Shown here piece by piece: positions 13,501-25,500 of a stretch of DNA of 64,000 nucleotides. Under the pieces are notes generated by a model, which worked only from the letters and a program-made list of their open reading frames with translations, ran no database searches and was not told the origin of the DNA. The first letter of the stretch is position 1. Each line of letters starts with the position of its first letter. Source of the stretch: Trochalopteron elliotii (taxonomy: Eukaryota > Chordata > Aves > Passeriformes > Leiothrichidae); assembly GCA_024734555.1 (NCBI GenBank), contig JANPWX010000055.1, forward strand, positions 2,066,708 through 2,130,707, in the 5' to 3' direction. Made by a program: the position numbers and the translations under genes.

Positions 13501-16500
13501 CACTGGCTGTGTCCTGGGAATTCCCGAGGGGCTGTGCACTGGCTGTGTCCTGGGAATTCCCGAGGGGCTGTGCACTGGCTGTGTCCTGGGAATTCCCGAG
13601 GGGCTGTGCACTGGCTGTGTCCCAGTGCTGCTGGCAGCATGGCCCAGGAGGGCCGTGGGGCACTGTGGTATGGGGTAGTTTACACTGGTGTGCTGACACG
13701 CTTCAAGAAGCAAGGTTTAAGATGAGGTACAGGGTAATAACTTTCTCCTTCAACAAGCCCTTCTGCTGAACAGCGGTACAGAAAAATAATATGGTCAGTG
13801 ACTTCCAAAAATCAGACCTTCTGCTGCTCCATGATTTGGATGGCAGAGGAATCAATTAATTTCCTTTCCTTAAGTGAGAAAATCTCGTTGCTATGCAAGG
13901 TTACTCTGTCAGAGGGGGATTTCTGCAGTGGTAAATGGGTTTCAGAGCCTGTGATGCTGCCATCAGTATTAAGAAAAATGGCAGATTGCTGACAGAATCC
14001 ATGCATTAGTTGGGATGTGGCTGCCAAAATGGATGTAAAAATGCTCTTAATGATTATAGAGAGCTCCTTTGTACCCAGTTGGCAGTGGTGGCTTCACAGA
14101 TTTGGGTGCCATGTTCTGAGTCATTGTGTGAGGAAGTGCCTGGCTGCTCAGTGCCAAAGGGGTGATGCCAGACACAGCTGTGATCTCCACACAGGAAGCT
14201 TCATGCAAATGTTAATTCACTCTCCTTATGTGTCCAGGCTGCCTTCAGTAAGATTCCTATAGGATTCATACCCCTTGGAAAAACGTGCAGTTTGAGCCAC
14301 ACACTGTACCCTGAGAGCACAAATCAAGTCCAGTAAGTATGACATGTTTCTGAAACATCATTGTTTGTTTTCAAGGAGCAGTGCTTCTTGGTAGCTTGAT
14401 GCTTTTCTTTTTCTTCTGTGTTGCATAGAAGTTGGCAGTCTCTGGGCAGAGCCTGATGATTCTCTGGACTTGCCTGAGTTAATGACTTCCAAAAACTGAC
14501 TAAAACTTAAAAGAAGGAAATGTATGTATTATTAGAAATCATTTGCTGTGGCTAATTTCCCTGTGATCGTGTGATGCTCAGAGTTTAAAAAGAAAAAGGG
14601 ATTAAAAGGATCAGCCTCTTCAGAATAGCAGAAAGGGTATGACAAGGATATAGCAAGGATATGGCAAAATAAGCCAAAAATAAGTCCTCTTTCTGACCTT
14701 TCTCCAGTCTAAGAATTCTAGAAACCGTCCACATATAGCCTGGTTAGGACCTGCAAAGTAAGGCATACAACAATTTGGGAAAAGGTGGATCCCATTACTG
14801 ACTTTTGCAGGTTAGGACTGACTTTTCCCTGTGATGGGACTGATGGTGGCAGTAATCCAACAACCCAATTCTTACCTTCAGCATCCTGGATATGATCCAG
14901 TCTGGTGGTATCTGTTGCTGCAGTTCAGTTTGTTGCAGGACTGTTTTGTCCACTTATAAAGAGAAAAGGGAGTCAAATAATCTTTCTTTTCCCCACACTT
15001 CATTTCTTTTCATTTTTTCCCTTCTTCTCCTCTCATAATAATAAATATATTTCTTCTTGATCCTGAAATCTTTTCACTCTCACTCTCCCAGTAACTCATT
15101 AACATTGTTCTTTGGAACCCTTGCTGGTATCCATCATACATAAAACTCACAAGCCAACTGACATAACATCTTACATTAAACTACCAGAGTTCTTTGAAGC
15201 TCAGAAAGGTGGACAAGGCTGTAATCAGCAGCTAAGATTAAAATAATAATTTATGTTTGCGTTCTAAAGAAGCTGTTTGAAATGGATGATCTTCTTGTCC
15301 CAGGGTAATGAGCTGTGCAGGTGGGACTGCAGCACACTGGTGCAGTTGAAGGTAATTTGGTCAATAGGCTGCTTAACAACCCGCACCAGTAACAGAACCT
15401 GAGTTAAGAAGTGCAGAAGTGATATTTTTCAAAGAAATATTTGGGCTTTGGTTCCTTCAACACTCTCTTACTTTGGAGTGTAGGAATTGTAAAGGTCTTA
15501 GATAAAGATAAGAGCTGGGAGAGAAGATGGGCTGTGGGAAGAACAGCTTCCTTATCTGTCTTAGTATGGTAATCCTGATGAAACCAAGGGCAGTTTCTCC
15601 CACTGATTCACATGAATATTGGGCTAGGTCTGGAAACTGTATTTTTTCCTTATCCCGCTGAGACACTGGAAATTTATCCAGTGTGGAAACTATAAAGTAT
15701 TACCCAACTTTGAAAACAAGGATGGGGTTTCAATCAAGCAAATGCTTCAAGGTTTGAACATAGACTGTTTAGTGGACTTAGACATTTTGGTTCCAAAATC
15801 TTTACAGCTTGAAATGACAAAGTGCCCTGGCTACTGTCCTCAACATAATGGAGACCTAAATGATACGAGCACTGCTGATAGGTAGATTTACGTTGATTAA
15901 AAACTTGGAAATAAATTAGCACATATTAATGCAGTTCAATCTCAGACACATGAGTTGAGACCAGCCAAGCTGTCCCATTCTCTCCCAGGCTGTAATACTT
16001 GCTACCACTAAAATAAAACCGTGATTTGAGTCCTTAGTGTCTTAAGTATCTGAAACAGGAGGTAACACAGTTGGCCTCTGACCTGCCAGGTTAGCTCAAA
16101 AAGGATGAATATCTCAAAAGCTTAGGCTGATAATTTCCTTTTGCTTTTTGTGTATTTTGTGTTTGTTAGATTTTGTCATGTATTGCAACCATTTTTGCTT
16201 TCTGATTTCGGTTTGGTGCAGCAGGTTTCCCTGGGGTTTTTACTTTTGCTGAAAAAAACCCCTACCTGGACTCATAGTGGAATTTGCTGGGGAAAAAAAA
16301 TAAATTTAAGGCTTACTCATTCCCTTTCTTCCTGTTTGTTTGCCTTTGCTTTTTTTTCTGTTTGTTTTGCAGACATATTACTAATGCTACATTGGCCATT
16401 TTGAAAGGAGAGACAGTTCCACTTGATGTCTTGCAGATCAAGGTGAAAGCATCTACTTATTTGGAACCCAACATTCCTTAAACTTCCCTGTTCTTATGGT

Positions 16501-19500
16501 TTTATGTTTACATGGACTGGTTTTCCTCTGTGTATTGCTGTTACGAATTTTAGTTTATTGTATCAGCAGTTCTGCTGGCAGTCATTTCTCCACCATGTGC
16601 TATGGCATCAGACAATCTAAACAGAAGAAAACACTAGAATGCCTCAACATCACCTTTCTTTGAGACTCAGAGAGTATTGATGAATACAAAACTTACTGCA
16701 GTGATATTTCTGTAGCAATGGTGAGAGATAGCAGTAGCTGTCTGCTGATTTGATGCATTCATGTGTATTGTGAAGTTAATAGCTTTCTTTGACAAACTGA
16801 AAAATACAAAATGGAAAAGCCTCTGACTATGCCTCGTATGGTTTCTGAATATTATTTTTCTGTTCAGTTGTAGCATGGACATTTCTGCAGTTGAGAGTAT
16901 TGTGTCACTGTGCAGAGCTCCTTGCTTTTGCCTAACAGTCAAATCCACAAAATGAAAAGGCCATTTCTGGGTGTGTAGTCAAACTCAGGCTACCTGTTCA
17001 AAACTTCACTTCTTACATTCCTTCCTGGAGCAGATGGAATGTACAGTCCTCAAATTCTGCTAAGCTTTATTGCTGTTAGCTCTTTGTCATACCTCTTCTG
17101 TTAAATTTCTGTGTAGAAATTTAACAGAAGTTTTTATGTAGAAATGCTATTTTTCCAACTTCAGAAAATAAAGTTGGAAACAAGGTAAGAGAAAGCAATT
17201 TTGCCATGTTTATTTTTCTTTACAGGGAGAAAAGGAGCAGCCTGTGTTTGCAGTCTCTGGTTTAAGATGGGGATCTTACAGAGATGCAGGAGTTAAAGTT
17301 AGCAAGTAAGAAAATACTATTTTTTGAAACTGTACCCTTTTTAGCATCTGTTGCCTAAAAAGACACACCCCTCTCTATCAAGTAAGTCTATTTTTCGAGT
17401 GTAGGCATCTGAGAGCAGAGGCACCCACTCTTGGTAGGTCTTGCATTACACACGAGAGTGTAAATATGTATCAGAATTCTTTTAATTTGAAATAAACACT
17501 TATTTGGTGCTGACCTGTTCTTTTAAGTATTTACTTTCTTCTTGCCTTGTATCTACTTCTGGAACTTTATTCAGATTGTCACAGGTGGAAAATCTCTCCC
17601 TTGAGTAAAGTCTAAGTAAAGTAATTGGCCATTGTTTTTCATCATCTGCCAATGAAAAGCTGTGTGGGTACGTTGAAACACAATTCCAGCAAGGGACATC
17701 AGATGCAGTAGAAGTGCCCTTCAGGTTCCTGCCAGAAATGGCATGGACTGTGCTATCTGATGGCTGTTCCCTGAATGCTAAACTCATAATTATTGGGCTT
17801 TCTCCAAATGGACATTTAATGTGTCATGGTCTGTGTATCAAATGACAGGTATTATCTGCTGAAGGAGCAGCAGAGCCAAAGCAGCTCACTACCCAAACTT
17901 ATGGAAGAAATGCAGCTGTAAGGAAATACCATGTGCTTGGTGAATGAGCTGTCTTTGTCAGGAAGGAGGAGGTAGACCTCTGGAGTCTGTCTGGCAAATG
18001 TTTGAGAGGTGGTGTGGCATGGGGGAGATGCAGTAAATGGTCAGGTTGTTTGTCCCTGGGAAGCCAGAGACAGGCTTAGTTAGTAGGCTGTGTAGGTGTT
18101 GACTTGGCTGTGCTGCAGGCTCTCCTGCTAATTGCAGCCCCCAGTTCAAGGAAGTGCACTTCTCTCTGCTCTGCACTCCTGCTGGGCTTCCTGCCCATGC
18201 CCTGGTTTTCTCCTGGTGTCAGCCTTCACATCTTTCCCTGCAGCACTTCCCTTCTATAAGAGTGCTTTGGACTCAGTGCTGGAAGCATGACAGCACCTTT
18301 GGTACGTGAGGCACACAAACATCCTCAAGCCTTGCTTCCTTCCATAAATAAATGTTTTTGAATGCAGAGAAATATGTCCAGCTTGGAAAGCACTTCAGCA
18401 ACAAATGAAAAGGTGCTCAGAGTCTGCTTGGAACAAAATCCTCATGTGCTTGTCGTGTTCTTATATTTTCCCACTTCATCCACTTTTGCTCCCTGTGAGA
18501 GATGAGTTATTGGACTAAAAACATTTGATGTATTCCAGTGCAGCTGATCTTAAACTGAAAAGAACTCAAAGGGAGTTAAGCCATAAGACAGAGTTTCAGA
18601 AGTGTGTCTGACTATCCCTCTGCTAAGGACTGTGCTGCTGGAGACCTGGTGCTGTTTTATGTTACTGTTTTACAGACAATTTCATGGCTTGAGGGGAGTG
18701 GTGGCACAGTTGCATGCCTTAATGGTTAATGAGATCCTTAGATATGCAGTTTTCTTGGGCTGGTGGCGTTTAATGTGCTTTGTTGACCCTCTTTGATGAA
18801 AGACTGATCAAAATGTGTGCCAAGCCTGCCTAAATACAGTCACATCTTTAGATTCTGTACAGTGCTGGCAGGATTTTTATTTTGTAAACCCTGATTTTGA
18901 TGTGAGAATCCTTTGGGACTAATGAATGTTTGCTGGTTCTTTTGTCACTGAAGCTTTTGGTTTTTTGTTTGTTTTCTCCAACCTGTGGAAATATGCTGTA
19001 TTGCATATTGTGGAGATGCACACCACCAGCTGTTAGAGCACAGCCCTTTAAATCATCCCTAGTTGTCTCATATAACAAAGTAAAATTCTGAGAGTGAGAT
19101 GTCCTGCTGCCTGTAGTGAAGATTATACACTGCATTTTGGTGATGTGTAACTCAGGATAGGGATGTCACTGCTCGGCTGCTGGTGATGTGTAGGAGCTAT
19201 CTTAGAGTATCAAAAGGCTGAAGGTTGTCAGGGAGCACTAACTCAGTGGCAAACAAGTCTGTGTGCTCTGACTTCATGCAAGGTTTCTCCCTTTCCCAGT
19301 ATTGACCTCTGGATATCTTAGGAGTTCTGTTTCTGTTCTTTTTTCAGGTACTGGTACCTTGGGCCTCTGAAAACCAAAGCAGCTCATTTTTTCAGTACGT
19401 TTAAGGTAAACATTAATTGTGAGGAGAGTGGTTTTGGTTGGGAAATGAACAGGCTGACTTGGCTTCATATAATCTATCTGCAAGCTTTTGTGAAGGATTC

Positions 19501-22500
19501 TAGTAACAATGTAGAATGGAACTAAAACTCAACTTGTTAAAAAGCCTACCAATTGATAGACTTATTTCTGAAGAGAAGAAGGGGAACAGAAATACTTAAA
19601 AAAAAATTAACTTTTTTTTCTGCAAGATCACCAGGGAAAGCCAATAACCCCCTGTGAAACTGGTGAGCAGCAGTGGTGAAGTACTGAGCACCAAAGTGCT
19701 CAGCCACCTTTTCTCAACAGTCTTTGTAATAACATTTCTCTCTGATTTATTCATCTGGCAGAAGGGTGTATAATTAGACTGCTCTTGCACATTGATTATC
19801 AGGCTTCCTTGTGTAGTAAAATGAACATGAAGATGAATAGCTTTTATCTCGCCTTAAACTTTTCTGTTGCATAAAATTGATCCTGGAAAGATTAAAATTT
19901 GACCGGCATGAAAGGTAAGGCATTTTCCTTCACGTGCTTTTCCTGTTCTCTGAGCATATAAGGAACTTCATGAAAGGCAGTGAAAATACCCAGGAGCTGG
20001 AACAGTAGATCAAATAGTGCAGTCTAGCCATGCTGTCTGTGACAGTGCCAATGATTCCTTTACAGGAAACTCCTGTAAAGGAGGACTTAGTAGTAAAGTA
20101 TCCAGGAAAGTTGGGGTGGGTTCTCCCCCCACCCCCCATCCCCAGAAAATCTGAGGTTATACTTCTGTGTGCTGGCAGTTTAGGTAGAAACCTAATCTTC
20201 ATTTCTGTCCATCTCCTTTCTCACTTTCTTTGAGTTCTTAGGCTCAGCTGGGGGTGATGATAGTGGATTTCTCCGGTGAGCTGTTAATTGTTCATTAAAA
20301 AGACCTGTTTAACCTGCTGAAGGTTAAAGAGAAGTTCCCACTTCTTCAGCCATTTAGCTAGAAAACTTTCTACCTGATCTCACCTAACTGTGGTATTCAT
20401 TGCTTTATGTGCCTCTTATGTTACCATTTTGTTAATTTCTACAAGAAGTGGCTCCAGCCTGCTGAGTTTAATCTCTTCCTGGCTTGTTTTTGCTGCTCCA
20501 CACTTGACAGTTTCTGGTTTTACTGTGGGTGTCTTTTGAAAAAGGATGACCTGTAGCAGAAAAAAATGTAATGGGAAATGCCACCTCTGATATTGGTAGG
20601 GGCATTGTTATGAGTGTTATCATCTCTTCTAAAATACACAGGGTTAAATTATCACAGCATTGCTGCTTTTCCATTTAATCATTAATATTTATTGTTTGTG
20701 TACTGCCCTACTGATACAACCTCTGTTTGTCCTGCTTATTATGTAAGTATGAGAGTGGAGTCTTTTCCTTGCTCTCAGAGGTAGGAGGTGAATTAGTTTA
20801 ACAACCTGTGCTGTATGATCCAAAACTACTTCTGAAGTTTTGTACGTAGAAAAATAATTGTACTGAGTTCATGGGAGCTCAAGGCTGTGTTGTTTTAGTA
20901 TATAGATTTGAAAACCAATTAAATGATTCCCTCCCCAAGTCCTATGTTTGGAGCACTTTGGAAATTATTTTCAAAACAATGACAGGAAATAAACTTTGTC
21001 AGCGTCTGGAGATATTTCAAAAGGTTCTTCTGTTGCCCTGATACTGGAATCTGAAATATTGCCAAGAATAATGTGTTAGTATTTTTCTTCTTCTTTTTTG
21101 TTTTTTTTTTCTAAGATGCTTTATAAAGTTCATGTGACTTGCCTTAGGAGCTGTTGTGTTGCTGTTTAGAAGCACCTGACTATCAGGTCAGGTCTGGATT
21201 GTTTGAGTTGCTGAAGAACAAAGGCCTGTCAGGTCTTAGTGCCCCTTGGCTGCACACAGCACTGTAGTCTTTGTCTGTTTGCACTGGATCCTGCTGAGCA
21301 GTTGCTCTTTGAGGTTGCCTTTGTGCCATGAAGAAAGCAACTGTGCTTTCAGACATTACTGTTGACCTGGCTGGTTTGGGTTGTTCACTCCAGCCAGAAG
21401 CAGCTGTGTCACCCTGCCACACATCACCAGCAAAGGAAACATCCCTTCCCCCTCTGCTATAGAGGGGAAAACACCCTCACTTCTGTGCAGGGAAGGATTA
21501 GATTAGTGGATTTGGGAACTGTGGCTAATCTTTTTGAAACTGCAGAAATGTCATCTCACCACTGAACGTGGAGACTGGAGAGCCATGAAGTAGGCTGAGG
21601 CAGTGGGAGAGTCTGAGTAGGTCTGCAGGGCTACATCTGAGTACACAATAAATAGGCTACAGGACTAAACAGAATAAACAGGTAATGCCCTAAACAAAAT
21701 GCCCTCTTATCTTCTGTCTTTTCTTTCCATGTGAATCCAAGGAGTGGCCTCAGAAACATCAAGCTGCTCTCATGTACCTGGGTCCAACTGAGAGACCTCC
21801 AGAAGAGCCAGAGGAGAAATCCAGACCTCCTTTGCATGTGAGGCTTTACAGACGACTTCGATCATATTGGTTTTCTCCAAAAGGTGGGCTGAGTGTGTTC
21901 TGGCATAAACTCACATGTAGGCTTTACTTCTCTAAGAGATCCAGGGGGGTGTAGTGTGGAGGGCATGTCTACTTTACTGTTTTCTTTCTTATTACTTTTA
22001 TTTTTTTGTTTATTTCCTTTTTTTATTTATTTAAACTGTGATTTTTGTCAAGATAGTGGCATCTGGCAGAAATGGAACAGAGTAGTTCTGCCACTGCTTG
22101 TGGTCTGATAAACAAGTACTCATTTGTGAAGAAGCCAGGGCATTCCCTGGACTCACAGTTGTCATTGCAGTGGAGGCCTCCATAGAGGATACTGGGCACT
22201 TCTGGGTGAGCTTCTTGAAATCTTCTTCCAGCAGAATGGCTTCTTAGTGAGCTGGGGAGAGAGGAGCAGCCTTTGTTTTCCAGGGTGGGGAGAATTGCTG
22301 ACACAGAGCAATAAATGTTACTTTAAATAGAACAGTAAAATTTGGGCCATGTAGAAGCCCTAAATTTCTCTTAGTATGTTAAATTCTTTCTGTACCATAC
22401 TCTTGGTGTTCTCTGAGTCTCTCTTGAGTTGGGCTGTTGTCTGGGCACTGCACATGGCAGGCCACAGGAGGAAGGAGAGTGGGTATTTTGCACAGTCTGA

Positions 22501-25500
22501 TGCAAAGTCCTCGTTCCTCCTTGGCTAACAGAGGTGATTCATGCAGGAGCATGAATCAAGTGACCTGAATATGAGAACTGAACTGTGGAGTTGCCTTCTG
22601 TAGAAAATGTGTTACCACAGCCTCCTGAACATTGGATTCCTGTTTTTTTGGTACTAGTATTTCATGGGTTTTCTAAATATTCCTGTCACCAGCCCAGGAG
22701 ATCTGTTAATCCATGGACATAAGGACTCACAGGGCTGTGATATACTGTGCTTGACAGTCTTTTCTGCTACTGTGTAAATGCTGATGGTATTTTTTTCTTT
22801 TCTTCAGTACTCCCAAGCTCCCTTTTAATTTTTTAAGATTTTGACATTTTAGAAAAACAAAACTAGTGGCCAAAATGGCTCAGACTGATTTTTGTGTCTG
22901 GCATCCGCTTCATAGTGATCTGTGTAATTAAATTCCACTTAATGATTGATACCTTCTCTTCCTGATATGCAGGGTTCCCCAAGGAGGTAGCCCCAGAGGA
23001 GTGGGAAGAACTGAAGCTGTCCACCACTGAGCTTTGCATTGCAACTCAGAACAGGCAGCTTGATCTAACAGTAAGACCATAACATAACTGGATTCCAAAT
23101 GCTGCCTGCCCACAAAGTTTTCCTGTCTTGCTAAACTCCCATTCTTGTGTCTATATAAATAACATTTACTACCTCATGCAAGAAGAGGCCCACGATTGAA
23201 TCCAGGAATGGGCAAGTTTCAGAGCCAGTGTAAAAGCACTGGAGACCAGTGTAAACCTGGGATGTAGTGGCATCAGAAAGAATTTGTACAATTTGTACAA
23301 ACAGAAGTTTTAGGATTACCCATGAGTAAACAAAACACCAAGAAGAATTCCTTTCCCTCTTCACCTATGTGAGAGTGTTTCTCTTGTATCAATGGCTGCT
23401 AGAAGGAAGCTGAGCCTGAGTGTCTGGCTGGAATTTTAGATTTTTCTCTCTTTTTTAGACTTGCAGAGTTGGAGTTAAAAGTAATTTGTACTAGGGAAAG
23501 GACAGGGCTACACTGATTTGAAGGAAAGGAAGTACAGGTGGTTGAAAGAATAGAAACAAGGCAGCAAAGGAGAACTGTTCCTGTCCTAACCTTCTCAGCA
23601 TGTTCTTGCTGTTCATTCACTGTTTTAGAACCTGTCTGGCTTATGCCTGTGTTTTGGTGCAATTTTACTGCTGTGAAAACTATTTGGATAGATGTCAGTC
23701 TTTAATTTTACAGGAAAATGGTAACAGAGTGATCCTGTACTTTTGAGCTTCCCTTCATTTCCTCCTCAAGGCTGCAGGAAAGCCTTGCCACTATACCCAG
23801 GTTTACAAGAGGTGTTGAACTTAGTGCAACATATTTCTTTCTTAGAATTCAGGGTCTTTAAGAACATGAAAACGTGAATTATATTGCTATGTTACCTTGT
23901 AGAATCAGATCAAAAAAACCCAAACAAGCCAATATAATTTTTTAAATGTTCTCCTGGTTTCTCCTGAGAATATATCACATGAACTTTAGTTTCTTTTTTG
24001 TTGTCGTTTATGATTTGAACTGTCAGTGTCTTAGTAATGGTAGAAGTTAGACAGAGTCTTGCTGTATTTAGATATTTTTGCTTGTATTTGAGGGGGTTTT
24101 TTTTAGTGGTTTCTAGGTGACAATTGAACACAAGAGTTTTGGTCGTTGAACTGGATTGGAGGCAGTGATGTAAAGTAAAAACAGACCTACCAAGAGCAGA
24201 GTAATACCTGATTGCCACAGCTAGCCCTTATGCTCTTTCTGTTGTTGTGTTTGTTTTGTCTCCCTTAGGCCTTCAAGATGCACTTTAATATTGGTTCTGA
24301 AAAGAAGGAAGTGATGTAGGGTTCTCAGGTCTCTTGCATAGCCTAGAAAACTGGACAAGTTCATGTTAGACCAGTGGTACTTTTCTGTTTCTAGAGTTGG
24401 AAGCATCTTGATATTGCATCTCTTTTTCTACAAGTGTGGATCCCTTATTACTGCATTAAAGTCCCTCTCTTGAAACCATTGTCCCTGTAGCCCTCAAAGC
24501 TGAACAGCAGCTCTCTGGAATCCACACCAGGCCATATCTGCTGAGTGCTGCCAGCCACTCCTGTCCCTGTCTCTCACTCAGGTTCATGCAGAGGCTGCCC
24601 CACTGAAGAGAAGATGATAAAGCCATACAGCTCAGGCAGTGCCTCTGCAGAACAGCGAAGGAATAAACCAAGTTACACTAATAGATGCATTTATTTTTAC
24701 TTTTGTCATTTTGATTGCATCTGCACCAAGACTTTTTCCAGGACAGAAATATTAAAATAAATTAAAAAATAAGTTGCATCTTAATCAAAGTTGCTTTCCT
24801 GGAAAAAGCTGTACTGTGTACTCAGTTTAGGGCAGGCTGTAAATAGGAAAGAAGCAAAGTAAGGAGTTTAAAGGACTGTTATCAAGGGCACTTTGATTTC
24901 CAATTTGTATTGTTTAAAATTCTCTTACGGTGGTGTTTGGTGGCCAAATGTTGTATCATTGTACTATTGCTTAAATTCATGAAAGACCCATTGAATAACA
25001 ATTAAATAAGTAAACCTAAGAGATCTGCTATTGTCTTTAAATGTAACAAGAAGCCAAACATGGGACTCATTATTTTGCTTCTCATGGTATTTATTGAATT
25101 AATGGGAAAGTACTGTCTAATTTCTAATTCAAAGAAGTTGAGATTTGAATAGAGCATGAAATGCAGAAATGCATCTTCTGCCTCCTTTTGTGGGACAAAG
25201 GACTGGCCATTGTGTGAACATATTGCAGTATCGTGGGTGTGGCATTTTCAAATGTTAACTGCTTGATTTCTGAATCCCTTTTTGCACAGCGCACTGAGGA
25301 CTTCATGGACATTTGCATCGAAGCAGAGAGTGTCAGCAAAGGGCAGTTTGTTCACAGAGGGTGAGTATGGGAGGGCTGCAAAAAGAGGACAGGATCTCTG
25401 AAAAGTGTGCTGGTCTTCTCTTATGTTGTGCTGCAAAATTCAGAGGCAGAGAACTGCAAGGCACACCAGTCAGTACTGCTTCATGGGGACTAATACTTTT

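Noticed and set aside
13190..13769. Overlapping repeat-rich open frames on both strands at the minisatellite
   Set aside because: The 36-bp unit length keeps all frames open. The peptides (for example repeated [12 protein letters not shown]) are artefacts of the DNA repeat in an AGK intron.
14700..15200. Possible transposable element with a long pyrimidine-rich stretch
   Set aside because: I could not match it to a family or find terminal repeats or duplicated target sites.
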